Below, one piece after another: positions 1 through 11,168 of a DNA stretch of 64,000 nucleotides. The notes beneath the pieces are model-generated. The model was not told the origin of the DNA, did no database searches, and worked only from the letters and a program-made list of their open reading frames with translations. The first letter of the stretch is position 1. Each line of letters begins with the position of its first letter. The position numbers were made by a program, and so were the translations under genes. This DNA comes from Bufo bufo (lineage: Eukaryota > Chordata > Amphibia > Anura > Bufonidae). The stretch lies in assembly GCF_905171765.1 (NCBI RefSeq), contig NC_053389.1:214278624-214342623 (forward strand). The letters run 5' to 3'.

Positions 1-391
1 CTGTCTCTACTTTATGATGCCGTTAGTATGGGCAGCATAAAGTTGATGACAGGTTCCCTTTAATATGGATTTAATATGAAACAGCCAATATGCAGTTTGA
101 ATATTTCAGCAGATGCTGGTGTCTTAAAAAGAGGTTTAATCAAAGATCCCAATTATCTTGCAGTCGGATGGGGGTATAATTGCATCAACTGCATAATTTA
201 AAAATAGCCTAGGTTTTCCTGATGCATCTCTATAGGGCGGAATCAAAGCATAGTATATGAATATTCTGCCATATTACAGAATTATCCATAGGCTTTAAAC
301 CAATGTAATTCCTTTGTAGTGGTGGCCAGCAAAATGGACCTTCCTAATTGTCATGAAGGCAGTGATCCTACCACTCTCTACCCTGCACTTA
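1..391. other. No gene seen; edge of an interspersed repeat
   Basis: No coding potential is visible. The first ~63 bases end in a ...caggttccctttaa motif of the kind that closes short interspersed repeats in frogs, so this is probably a repeat edge. The rest is A/T-rich sequence I do not recognise. Confidence 0.4.
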
Positions 392-425
392 GTCCCATTG
401 CTGAGAAAAATTAAGTTTAAATATA

Positions 426-2065
426 CAGTCAGGTCCATAAATATTGGGACATCAACACAATTCTAAAATTTTTGGTTCTATACACCACCACAATGGATTT
501 TAAATGAAACGAACAAGATGTGCTTTAACTGCAGACTGTAAGTTTTAATTTGAAGGTAGTTACGTCCAAATCAGGTGAACGGTGTAGGAATTACAACACT
601 TTGCATATGTGCCTCCCACTTGTTAAGGAACCAAAAGTAATGGTACAGAATAATAATCATAAATTACTCTTTCACTTTTTAATACTTGGTTGCAAATCCT
701 TTGCAGTCAATTGGAGCCTGAAGTCTGGAACGCATAGACATCACCAGATGCTGGGTTTCATCCCTGGTGATGCTCTGCCAGGCCTCTACTGCAACTGTCT
801 TCAGTTGCTGCTTGTTCTTGGGGCATTTTCCCTTCAGTTTTGTCTTCAGCAAGTGAAATGCATGCTCAATCGGATTCTGGTCAGGTGATTGACTTGGCCA
901 TTGCATAACATTCCACTTGTTTCCACTGGTTGCTTTTGCAGTATGCTTTGGGTCATTGTCTATCTGCACTGTGAAGCGCCGTCCAATGAGTTCTGAAGCA
1001 TTGGGCTGAATATGAGCAGATAATATTGCCTGAAACTCTTCAGAATTCATACTGCTGCTTTTTTAAGCAGTCACATTATCAATAAATACAAGAGAACCAG
1101 TTCCATTGGCAGCCATACATGCCCATGCCATGACACTACCACCACCATGCTTCACTGATGAGGTGGTATGCTTAGGATCATGAGCAGTTCCTTTCCTTCT
1201 CCATACTCTTCTCTTCCCATCACTCTGGTACAAGTTGATCTTGGTCTCATCTGTCCATAGGATGTTGTTCCAGAACTGTGAAGATGTCGTTTAGCAAACT
1301 CTAATCTGGTCTTCCTGTTTTTGAGGCTCACCAATGGTTTACATCTTGTGGTGAACCCTCTGTATTCACTCTGGTGAAATCTTCTCTTGATTGTTGACTT
1401 TGACACACATACACCTACCTCCTGGAGAGTGTTCTTGATCTGGCCAAATGTTGTGAAGGGTGTTTTCTTCACCATGGAAATAATTATTCGTCGTTCTTTG
1501 GTCATCCACCACAGTTGTTTTCCGTGGTCTTCCAGGTCTTTTGGTGTTGCTGAGCTCACCACTGCGTTCCTTCTTTTTAAGAATGTTCCAAACAGTTGTT
1601 TTGGCCACACCTAATGTTTTTGCTATCTCTCTGATGGGTTTGTTTTTGTTTTTTTTAAGCCTAATGATGGCTTGCTTCACTGATAGTGACAGCTCTTTGG
1701 ATCTCATATTGAGAGTTGACAGCAACAGATTCCAAATGCAAATAGCACACTTGAAATGAACTCTGGACCTTTTATCTGCTCATTGTAATTGGGATAATGA
1801 GGGAATAACACACACCTAGCCATGGAACAGCTGAGAAGCCAATTGTCCCATTACTTTTGGTTCCTTAACAAGTGGGAGGCATATATGCAAACTGTTGTAA
1901 TTCCGACACCGTTCACCTGATTTGGATGTAAAGACCCTCAAATTAAAGCTGACAGTCTGCAATTAAAGCACATCTTGTTTGTTTCATTTCAAATCCATTG
2001 TGATGGTGTATAGAGCCAAAAATGTTACAATTGTGTCCATGTCCCAATATTTATGGACCTGACTG
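426..2065 (-). mobile_element. Tc1/mariner element with long inverted repeats (inactive)
   Basis: The element is 1,640 bp and starts and ends with cagtcaggtccataaatatt and its complement. TA dinucleotides flank it at 424-425 and 2066-2067, the classic Tc1 target duplication. The inverted repeats extend about 220 bp inward (426-~645 and ~1846-2065). The right arm has an inner copy of a motif (gttcacctgatttgg) that is also present in the left arm, consistent with an IR/DR-type Tc1 end. A broken transposase lies on the minus strand. Confidence 0.93.
679..1725 (-). pseudogene. Tc1-type transposase, frameshifted
   Basis: This is a DDE transposase relic that would have cut and pasted the surrounding element. 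Three minus-strand pieces in different frames are recognisable. The first (1725 to ~1500) is an N-terminal helix-turn-helix region: LSVKQAIIRL..REIAKTLGVAKTTVWNIL, then a GRPRK motif. The second (~1500-1190) is a second helix-turn-helix and linker (FGQIKNTLQEVGVCVSKSTIKRR). The third (1050-679) is the catalytic C-terminus with IDNDPKHTA (second Asp) and SPDQNPIEH (Glu), ending GFATKY. The first catalytic Asp (TDE) is still encoded near 1240-1260, but in a shifted frame. The spacing between DNDPKH and NPIE is a few residues shorter than usual, which suggests a small deletion. At least two frameshifts make it non-functional. Confidence 0.88.
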
Positions 2066-2566
2066 TATGTAAATGAGCCTCTAGGATTAATGGGGGCATT
2101 GTTGTTATACCTAGAGGCTCAGCTCTCTCTGCAGCTATCGCGCCCTCTGCACTTTGACTTTAAGATAAGTCGGGGATAGGCTTGAATACGTTTACACTGC
2201 CTGGCCCTGTCAAAGTGCAGAGGGTGCAGCAGCTGAAGAGAAAGTAGAGCATATAGGTGTAACGGCAACGCCCTCATTGCTCCTAGAGGCTCATTTGCAT
2301 ATATTAAAACTTCATTTTTCTCAGCAATGCGGACATATATGACCATGGGACCAACACAAATGCCTTCAGCTGCCAAGTGCACATGCAACATGTCAGCCAG
2401 TTTCATAGGTACAAATCTGCTGACAGATGCCCTTTAAGTAGCCTACCAACTCCAATGAACAAATTGTTGTACCGTTACTTGCACTCTTTATATATATAAC
2501 CTCCATGGTGGGACCCCCTGAATGGAGACTTACTACCCTCATATTTGTATTACACTTGTTTATTAG

Positions 2567-3101
2567 TAGGGATGAGCGAACCCGTGGAAGTTTGGGTTCG
2601 CCGGGTTCGGCCGAACTTCAGGTTAAAGTTCGGGTTCGGGACCCGAACTTGACCCCGAACCCCATTGAAGTTAATGGGGATCCGAACTTCACTTTATAAT
2701 GTTCCATCATAACATGGTTATATCGCAACATAATAGCAATCTTAAGACAAAATGCTAAACAATATGGCCATTTAGGGGTTAACGTCATCACGCACATTGC
2801 AGGTCCTTTGGCAGGTCCTGTTCAGTGAAAATAGAAGAAGCTGCTGCAGCGAGATCAAGTGGATTAGGTGAGTTGTTTTTTGTTGTTTTTTAACCCCTAA
2901 ATGGCTACATTGTTTTGCATTTTGTCTGAAGAATGATATTATTTTCCAATATAACCATGTTATAACAAAAATAATAAAATCACCCAAACACCGAACCCGA
3001 ACCCGGACTTCAGAGAAAAAGTCTGGGTTCGGATCCGGGTACCCGAACTCGCAAAATTCAGTACGATCCCGAACTTTACAGTTCAGGTTCGCTCAACCCT
3101 A
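2567..3101. mobile_element. Non-autonomous hAT-type MITE
   Basis: The 535-bp element has termini TAGGGATGAGCGAAC and, inverted at the other end, gttcgctcaaccctA (one mismatch). The flanking octamers tttattag (2559-2566) and ttttttag (3102-3109) agree at 7 of 8 positions, as expected for the 8-bp duplication made by hAT transposases. Inside, a gaacccgaac-rich stretch occurs near both ends in opposite orientation, as does a cctaaatggc block (complement at 2769-2779, direct at 2894-2903). No transposase is encoded. Confidence 0.75.
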
Positions 3102-3109
3102 TTTTTTAG

Positions 3110-4190
3110 CAATTGAGTAGATGACAGATCATTTTTTTAATTACTGCATGATTTTCTATGCTCTTTGTACTGTAATTTCCAATATACATATTGTGTCAGA
3201 AATGAACAATGGATAAAAAGAAGGGTTAGTAAAGGGAGGTGTAACCTTTATATTGAGGACAGAAAGTAATTAGAAGAAAAGATGATGGATTATAGACATG
3301 GGGGATGATTAATTGAAGTATAAAGTGACAAGACTTTTGGCAGAAATAAAATTGATTGATGGACGGGGTTACGGCACAGCTGGGTGGACATCTGCAGCGA
3401 CAGATATATACTGGAAATATAAAATGACAGGTGTATCATGGCTGGATACAGTATGACAAGAAGCAGAAAGTGACATTTTAATTAACCCCCTAGCAGTCTC
3501 ATTAAAATTGGAAAAATGCTTTTATTGTAGATCTTGAATTTAGTTTGAATTTTTCTTTAGTTTAGCCTTAAGGACCAGTAAAAAATGGGTCCTTCTGTGT
3601 CCCAGCAGTCATAAAAGTTTTATTTGTTCTTGAAGGTAGCTGTAGGAGGGTTATTTTTGAAGAACAAGTAGTATTTTTTTGTAGATTTATTTATCATTCG
3701 GTATAAAAAAATATTCTTTCTTCTACAGGTTATGATTATGGAGATATTAAATGTCACAAAGCAGATTTGGATCCACTGTGCCTACTGATTTGTTTTACCG
3801 CTACTCCTGAGGGTGTTTTCCTGGCAGACATATGGTTTTTACCCCTGTACAGGTATCTGGACTTCGCTGCAGGGTGACTACTAGGCTGCTTCCTCCGTTC
3901 TCTGTTCAGTAGGCTACTGGCCCACAGGGGTCAAGGGACACCGATACAAACCACCAAGTGGTCAGGAAAAACCATAGTCAGGGGCAGGCAGAGGGCATTC
4001 AGAATATGTGCAATCTGCTAAACAGTCCAAGATCAGGCAGGAAGCACAGGGTCAAGATCTGTCCTACAGGCAGAGAGAGGCAGTGCATGCTTTAGCCTTC
4101 AAGGTGTGAACAGCACTGCCCTGTCCGCCAGGAAAAAGAGGCATAAAGCCACGCAGGGCTGGCATGGACTGTCAAAGAGAAAGGCTGTGA
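3110..4190. other. Gene-free; possible LTR relic in the last 400 bp
   Basis: The first ~670 bases are A/T-rich with no coding signal. About 3790-4190 (caggggcaggcagagggc, ccaagatcaggcagg, gcactgccctgtccgccagg) has the G/A-rich, caggcag-repeating texture of gypsy LTRs seen elsewhere in this window (62287-62916). I find no LTR boundaries or target duplication, so it is only a possible relic. Confidence 0.3.
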
Positions 4191-4194
4191 CAGC

Positions 4195-4450
4195 CACGGA
4201 AAGGGACAGACTGGGGTTTCTTGGGCCCACCAGAGAAAATAATTCTTAGGGCCCAAACTCCATATCATCAATAAAGTCTAATAGATTTTTATTCAAAGAA
4301 ACTGACCCTAGTGACAAGTTATTGCCTCCAAAGGCAGTTGAAATGCTTTTTTTTGTTCCTGGACCTTTGGGGCCCATTATGGCATTACAGCCTGGGCCCA
4401 CGCAAGATCCTCTGGTACTCTGGTGGTCCAGTCCCATGCTGGCTTCAGAC
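4195..4450 (-). repeat. Interspersed repeat shared with 14060-14300 (inverted)
   Basis: The minus strand here and the plus strand at 14060-14300 carry the same repeat. Both can be translated into short frames ending NLLDFIDxxxFGP, with upstream similarity around FGGNN / FGDNK. The shared DNA includes cctctggt, gggcccag and aataaagtctaatag motifs. The reading frames are a by-product of the shared repeat and not a protein family. Confidence 0.6.
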
Positions 4451-5214
4451 CTCTGCCATAAATTTATATATTCTTTTGTTTTTCTATTTTTTTTACAATA
4501 AAATTCTTTTTTTTACATAATAATTTCGTTTTGTGCATTGATTCAAACATTTCTTGTTTGCAGTTGACTTTTAGTTTTCACTGATGCCATGATAATTCTA
4601 TATTTTGGTTCGTTATGGATGCAGCATGCTTTGCTTTCTTTTTATGCTTTCGCAGTAATAAAACATTATGTAAGTGAAGTCTACAACTTAATATACTGTG
4701 TGAACCACGAGCTTATGGGTCTGTGAATGAGACTGCCTTCTTCTATGACAGTAATTAGTGTTGAGCGAATCGAAGTTAACAAAGTGGAATTCAGAAAAAT
4801 TTGATTTGCCACAGATCCAAATTTCCTCGCACCTAGTGGTAACAAATAAGATTTTTTTCTAAAATGGCTGCTGCACATGTTACAAAGTGTTTGTAAGAAG
4901 CCTGTAAATGAGGGATCACTCATAACGCCATGCAGCCAGCCCAGCAGATAGCCAGCCCTGTCTCCGCCGTTTTACAGTGAACTGAACATAGGGACAGATA
5001 TGACAAGTGTTAGGGAAAGTGTTTTACAGACCTTTTAAAAGTTTAATCTGGGTCAGAGACAGTGAAGGGACAGTGTAGGGAGATAATAGGGAGAGTTTTC
5101 AGACAATGTAGCGAGGACACTGGGAGAGCATAGGGAGAATGTGAAAGCTGAAGGCATCCTTAGGAGACAGTGTGGTTTGCATCAATCCCCTGTGTAGGCC
5201 ACAGAGCTATGTAA

Positions 5215-5740
5215 TTGAATTGAGCCCACCTTTATTCTCAAATTGGGGAGAATAAACTGTGCAATCTATCCTTTATATGGGTGCCCACCAGGTTTAATAG
5301 ATAAGTAATTCTATTATGATTGGGGTGAATAAGCTGTGTAATCTAACCATTATTGTGGTGTCCACCTTGTTTAATAGATAAGCAATTCTATTACGCCTTT
5401 ATTCTCAAAATGGGGTGAATAACCTGTGTAATGTAACCAATATTGTGGTGCCCAGCTTGTTTATTAGATAAGCAATTCTATTACATCTTTATTTTCAAAT
5501 TGGGGTGAATAAACTGTGTAATCTAACTGTTATTTAGTTGCCCTCCTTGATTAATAGATAAGCAATTCTACTATGCTTGTATTCTCAAATAGGGGTAAAT
5601 AAACTGTGTTAGCTAACCGTTATTTGGATGCCCACCTTGTTTCATAGATAAGCAATTCTACTAAGCCTGTATTTTCACATTGGGTTGAATAAACTGTATA
5701 ATCTAACCGTTATTTTGCTGCCTACCTTGTTTCCTTCCCA
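5215..5740. repeat. ~90-bp tandem array inside the hAT element
   Basis: About six diverged copies of a ~90-bp unit are present. The markers are gcccaccttgtttaatag, ataagcaattctatta and ttggggtgaataaactgtg. The same unit makes a longer array at 44855-46245, and in both places the array is followed by related sequence (agagccccaag..., acttctctaaaaaagttt). This marks the two loci as members of one element family. Confidence 0.8.
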
Positions 5741-6169
5741 TCATCTACTTGTCCTGATCCTCCTCTTCCACCTCCACCTCCACCTACTCCTCATCACGTA
5801 TTTCACCAGAAATCGATCACCAAGGCGATTGCAAAGAGACAACAGTATACGTGCACTCATCCAACAGTGCAGAAGCTATACCTGCTCCTGGCTAAGTTAC
5901 TAGTACTGCAGTCCCTCTCTTTCGATGTGGTTGACTCTACCCATTTCAGAGAACTGACGGCTTGTGCCGAGCCAAGGTGGAGAGCCCCAAGCTGTCACTA
6001 CTTCTCTAAAAAAGTTTTACCAGCGTACAGCGAAAGGTTCACGGCAGTGCCAACGTGTTGAGCTGTAACTAGGGTCAAGGACAATATATGTCACGCTGTT
6101 CTGCACCTGCCCAGCCTGGGTAAACAGAGACACCAGGGAGGAACTGCTCGGAGTCATCAACTGAAGGTT

Positions 6170-7660
6170 GGAACCATGCTCACCAATAATTGTAAGAACA
6201 TTGTGTCAGGGCTGTGTCAAGGAGGGATGACCCCTGCATAGAGAACATTTTTAATCTGATTGTAAACCAGTTCCTCAAGTCTTCCACCCAACTGCAAAAC
6301 ATCCTGAAAATGGGCAGGAAACTGTGCGTGCACTTTAGCCACACCTGCCCTGCAAAACATGCCCCCCTTGAGCTGCAAAGGCGGAATGGTGGTCCCCAAC
6401 ATTGCCTCATAGGCGATATTTGCACACGTTGGATCTCCATCCTCCACATGTTAAACTGACTATATGAACAGAGGAAGGTCATGAACAATTTCCTTACGAT
6501 CCAAGCAGACATGGGTACTCCTCTGTGTAACTTTGACATTAGCCAGTGGCAGCTCATGCGTGACACCTGCCATTTGCTCAGGCCCTCTAAGGAGGCCACT
6601 TTATTTGTCAGTCACCAGGACTACGGTATGAATTATGTCATTCTGTAACACCCCAGAGTTGAGTTACTACACGCCTCTACCCTGCTTCTATCTTCTAAGA
6701 GCCTTTATACTGTCATCAGATATAATTTACATTATGTCCTCCACAAATGTGCATACAAATCTATGTTACATGCAATTGTTCATGTAATTTGCCTGACTAC
6801 CAGCAGGTGGCAACCCATTGGCAGGTACAAGCTACAGTTTAGTGTATCTGAGCTGGAATAGATTATTCCAGCTTAGCTCCCCTTCTGTGGAGAGGTGGGC
6901 TGGTCCCACATCCTGCAGTATGGGTGAAGAAAGAAGTTAGTCAGAGTGTAGCCCACCCCCTGATAGGGGTAGGGTGTGCGTGTGTGGAGTTCCCCTGCAT
7001 AGGGAAGACAGCAAAGATCTAGTCTCGGCTGAGACTTGGCCATATACCCAGTCTGAGCACCTTCAGCTCTGCTGGATGGAGAGAGCAGAAACTACAGACT
7101 TCCAGATGGTGATAAATCCGGCTGGCCAGGGAACAGGAAATACGGCATCTACATGTCACGGCCACCTGAGTCCTGTGTGGGCTGAACTGGTGGAGGAGAA
7201 GGACATTAACAACCAGGAATTGTATACAGAAATAGATGGTTTATCTACCCAAGCAACATGAGAGGAACAGGAGGAGCATGAGGAGCTGGAGGGTGATGAG
7301 GAAGACCAGGCAGATATCCCAGACAGACCGTGGCAGTATGCTGTGGAGATGGAGGCAGAGAGTCCCTCCGATTCCCTTGTGCAAATGGCCAGATGCATGC
7401 TGAGTTGCTTGCATATTGACAACCACATTATCACTATTCAGCACACGGATGACTACTGGCTCTCCATGACCCTCGCTACTGGACTATTTTTACACCTGCT
7501 GAGAAGGATGAAAAACACAACTACTATTGAGACATCCTATGCAGTGGGTTGGTCGCTGCCTATGTGGGCCATCACGAATATAGGACCAGGGGGACCCTCT
7601 GGGCTCATGCTCCACTGCCATGACTGCTGGAGAGGGGACTCAACTTAAGTCTGGAGTCTC
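6170..7660 (+). pseudogene. hAT-family transposase relic
   Basis: A plus-strand frame at ~6214-6459 reads QLQNILKMGRKLCVHF...LIGDICTRWISILHML, which resembles the hAT segment that precedes the RWNST-type motif of ZBED-like transposases. A second frame continues from ~6460 to 6625 (LYEQRKVMNNFL...FDISQWQLMRDTCHLL, then EAT), matching the next hAT block (xxWxLLxxxxxLLxPFxEAT). Further on, about 7260-7480, an acidic stretch is followed by MARCMLSCL and DDYWLSMTLAT, which resembles the region just before the conserved ALDPRYK-like block. The parts are in several frames and separated by ~400 bp of non-hAT-looking sequence (about 6777-7157). No C-terminal dimerisation domain can be read. The family assignment rests on eye alignment only. 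Confidence 0.55.
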
Positions 7661-7964
7661 TAATACGCGCTTTTCTTCACCCACCTACTGAAGAAACCAC
7701 CCAGCAGCAGCAGAACTAACCTTTCAACAGGAAATGTTGAGAGATTAACCTTTCTAAAGATGAATCAGGCGTGGATCAGCCAGGATTTCCACACACCGGT
7801 GCCTGATGCATCAGACTACATCATTTTGGCAGTAATGTTATGACTGCAGTGTGCTGCCACACCAAAACATTGTGAAAATTGGCCTGTTTCTTCTGGCCAC
7901 GTGCTTCAGTCGCTATTCTGATGCTGCCACCCGCCTGATTCCATACACCTGTTATTGCCACTGC

Positions 7965-8375
7965 TGTTGCCCCCCGCCTCCCAACAGTGACTGGGCCACT
8001 ATGTTAACTCTGCATGCTGTTGTCACCCTCCCCACTCTGTGACTGGGCTACTGTGTGGACTCCTCAAGCTGTTGCCACGCTCATCACTCTATAATTGGGT
8101 CCCTATGTTGACTCCTCATGCTGTTGCCACCCTCCCCACTCTGTGAATAGGCCACTATGTTGATTCCTCATGCTGTTGCCAAACCCCCCCACACACACAC
8201 TCTGTGACTGAGCCACTATGTTGACTCATCATGCTGTTGCCACCCTAATCACTTTGTGACTGGACACTATGTTGACTCCTCATGCTGTTGCCACCAACAT
8301 TACTATGTGACTGGGCCACTATGTTGACTCATCATACTGTTGCCACCCTCACCATTCTGTGACAGGGCCACTAAT
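7965..8375. repeat. 52-bp tandem array inside the hAT element
   Basis: About eight diverged copies of a 52-bp unit carry tgactgggccactatgttga and ctcatgctgttgccaccctc. One copy contains a short acacac expansion near 8192-8201. The array lies near the right end of the hAT element. Reading frames through it are not credible genes. Confidence 0.85.
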
Positions 8376-8735
8376 GTCCCTGTTCGGCCTTGTTCACATC
8401 ACCGTTTATTTTACCCATCTGATCTGTCAAAAGAACTGAAAAATGAAAAATACAATGGATCCTGTCTTTGGAGCATCCATAAGGTCTCTGTCACACGCCT
8501 GTCACCTGCCTGTCATACTGACGCACAGTAACAGTTTCACTACCACAAAGGATGTGCTATGCATGTTGCTGCAATGCAGAGGGATGTACAAGATACATTC
8601 TCCCTGCATGCCAGGATATAGGTGATTTATTGCGCTTCATGACAAAGTAATTCGGAACAGAGCAAATTTTTGGGAAAAATTTGGTGAATCGTCCAAAACT
8701 AATTTTTGAAAAACTTGCTCATCTCTAACTGTAAT

Positions 8736-9129
8736 ATTCATTACTGCAGTGCACTGTTTGGTACTGTATTACAGAAATAGAACACACTTAAAGCCAGACG
8801 GAATGTCTGATGACAGGTGATAAAGTAATAACATTCAAAACACAGTCATCTGAATCATCAATCCATTGTCTTGAATTCTGATACATTACAAAATGTCAGA
8901 ATTTATAAAGCCTTTTTGAATTAAGAGTCAGTAACTATTTGATAAGAATTTCCAAAGAGTACTTGACAATGGTCTTTGAATTTAAAGAATTCATGGCTAT
9001 TAAAATGAATATGAATAATGCCTAAAGCCAGAATGTTATCTAAACTGTTTCCCCTCGAATAGAAAAGTTCATTCAGACGTGGAGACCTAAATTCTTCCTT
9101 TTGTGAATAAGTCCTGAAATAAAAGGCAT
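8736..9129. other. Gene-free spacer
   Basis: A/T-rich single-copy-looking sequence between the hAT element and the TTAA element. I see no coding or structural signal. Confidence 0.5.
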
Positions 9130-9133
9130 TTAA

Positions 9134-11164
9134 CGCCTTAACGAACCAGGACGAGAATGCTCGTCCTAAAGGGCCTGTACTTTGCGCGCCAGGACGAGCA
9201 TTCTCGTCCTGCGGTCCTTCTGTTCCCCCATGTGCGGTGCCGCGATCAGCGCCAGGAATTCGGCTGTTACTGACAGCCAGATCCCTGCTGAATCCACCAG
9301 CATCGGTGATAACGCCAGTGCTGGTGGATTAACCACTCATATGCCGCAGTCAGCACTGACCGCGGCATATGGGAGGTTTGCACTCCCTCTCCTTAGCCAT
9401 TGGGTGTGAAATACACTGATAGTCAATGCAGTACAATACAGATATATTGTGCTGCATTAAAACAGGGATCAGACCCTGTAATGTTCCATACTGGGGCAAA
9501 AATTAAAATTAATAAAAGTGAAAAAAAGTGTTTTTAACAATAAAAAAAAAATTATGTTTCAATAAAAAAAGCCCCTTTCCCATAAAAAGAGACATATAAA
9601 ATTGTAAAAAATAGAAAAATAAAATAAAAAACAGACATATTAGGTATCACCGCGTGCATAACAACCTGCTCTATAAAAATATCACATGAGCCACCCCGTC
9701 TGGTCAACACTGTAAAATAAATTAATTAAAAAACTGTGCTAAAAAAGCTACTTTTTGTCACCTTACATCACAAAAAGTGTAATACCAAGAGATCAAAAAG
9801 TAATACGCACCCCGAAATCAACTGAGACCCTACCTAAGACAAGCCATTTTTTGTCATCTTACATCACAAAAGATTTTATAATAAGGGATCAAAAAATCCT
9901 ACTAATCAAACAGTCATCTCATCCTGCAAAAATTAAGACCCTGCTTAAGACAATCGCCCAAAAAATAAAAAAAACAATGCCTTTCAGAATATGGAGACAC
10001 TAAAAATTTTTATTTTTTTAAATGTTTTATTATGTAAAACTGAAACAAACAACCAAAAAAGTTGTCATATTTAGTATTGTCGCATCCGTAAAAACCTGCT
10101 CTATAAAAATACCACATGATCTAAACTGTCAGATGAACACTATAAATAGCCAAAAATAAAAACGGTGCCAAAACAGCTATTTTTTGCTACCCTGCCTCAC
10201 AAAAAGTGTAGTATAGAGCAAACAAAAATCATATGTGCCCTAAAATAGTACCAACAAAACTGCCACCTTATCCCGTAGTTTTCAAAATTGGGTCATTTTT
10301 TGGGAGTTTCTACTGCATCAGGGGGACTTCATATGTGACATGGCAACTTATAATTATCCCAGTGAAATCTGCCTTCCAAAAACCATATGGCATTCCTTTC
10401 CTTCTGCGCCCTACCATGTGCCCGTACAGCAGTTTACAACCACATATGGGGTGTTTATGTAAACTACAGAATCAGGGTAATAAATATTGAGTTTTGTTTG
10501 GCTGTTAACCCTTGCTTGGTTACTGGAAAAAATGTATTAAAATTGAAAATCTGCCAAAAAAGTGAAATTCGGAAATTTCATCTCCATTTTCCTTTAATTC
10601 TTGTGAAACACCTAAAGGGTTAACAAAGTTTGTAAAATCAGTTTTTAATACCTTGAGGGGGTAGTTTCTAAAATGGGGCCATTTATGGGTGAGTTCTATT
10701 ATGTAAGCCTCACAAAGTGATTTCAGACCTGAACTGGTCCTTAAAAATTGGTGTTTAGAAATTTTCCGAAAAATTTCAAAATTTGCTTCTAAACTTCTAA
10801 GCCTTCTAACGTCCCAAAAAAAGAAAATGTAATATACAAAATGATCCAAACATGAAGTAGACATATGGGAAATGTAAAGTAATAACTATTTTAGGAGGTA
10901 TCACTATCTGTTTTAAAAGCAGAGAAATAGAAATTTTGAAAATTGCTAATTTTTTGTAATTTTTTGTAATTTTTTATATATTTTGACTCAAATTTACCAC
11001 TGTCATGAAGTACAATATGTGACGAGAAAACAATCTCAGAATGGCTTGGATAAGTAAAAGCGTTTTAAAGTTATCACCACAAAGTGACACAAGTGACACA
11101 AAATGTCAGATTTGCAAAAAATGGCCTGTTCCTTAAGGGGAAAAATGACAAGGTCTTTAAGGGG
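9134..11164. mobile_element. TTAA-flanked non-autonomous element, family 1
   Basis: The element lies between TTAA at 9130-9133 and TTAA at 11165-11168, the target-site signature of piggyBac- or Kolobok-type transposases. The left part is G/C-rich and made of hairpins (9148-9167 and 9191-9210 with aggacgag/ctcgtcct; 9291-9330 with aatccaccagca/tgctggtggatt; a catatgccgc/gcggcatatg pair near 9339-9371). The right part is a long A/T-rich stretch without a transposase. The same family, with a longer hairpin chain, occurs at 60658-62286; shared text includes gtatc.ccgcgtc and gatcaaaaagt. Short frames at 9755-10003, 10233-10490 and 10387-10623 are incidental. Confidence 0.75.
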
Positions 11165-11168
11165 TTAA

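Larger units (their letters stand above)
392..2440. repeat. Fold-back interspersed repeat split by a Tc1 element
   Basis: The flanks of the Tc1 insertion belong to one repeat. The left arm (397-425 continuing at 2066-2090: attgctgagaaaaatt... then ...aatgagcctctagga) is the inverted complement of 2279-2328 (tcctagaggctcatt...tttttctcagcaat). The central part holds a second inversion around ctagaggctc at about 2108-2125. No protein is credible here; a 95-codon minus-strand frame at 2119-2406 lies wholly in repeat sequence. It is probably a MITE- or SINE-like repeat interrupted at a TA dinucleotide. Confidence 0.6.
4756..8727 (+). mobile_element. Decayed hAT transposon with internal tandem arrays
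   Basis: The left end TAGTGTTGAGCGAA and the inverted right end TAGAGATGAGCAAG match each other and the smaller hAT MITE at 2567. The 8-bp flanks acagtaat (4748-4755) and actgtaat (8728-8735) differ at one base, a good hAT target duplication. The 3,972-bp interior holds a ~90-bp tandem array (5215-5740), a hAT-like transposase relic (about 6170-7660) and a 52-bp tandem array (7965-8375). The ancient flank mismatch and many stops indicate an old, immobile copy. Confidence 0.72.
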
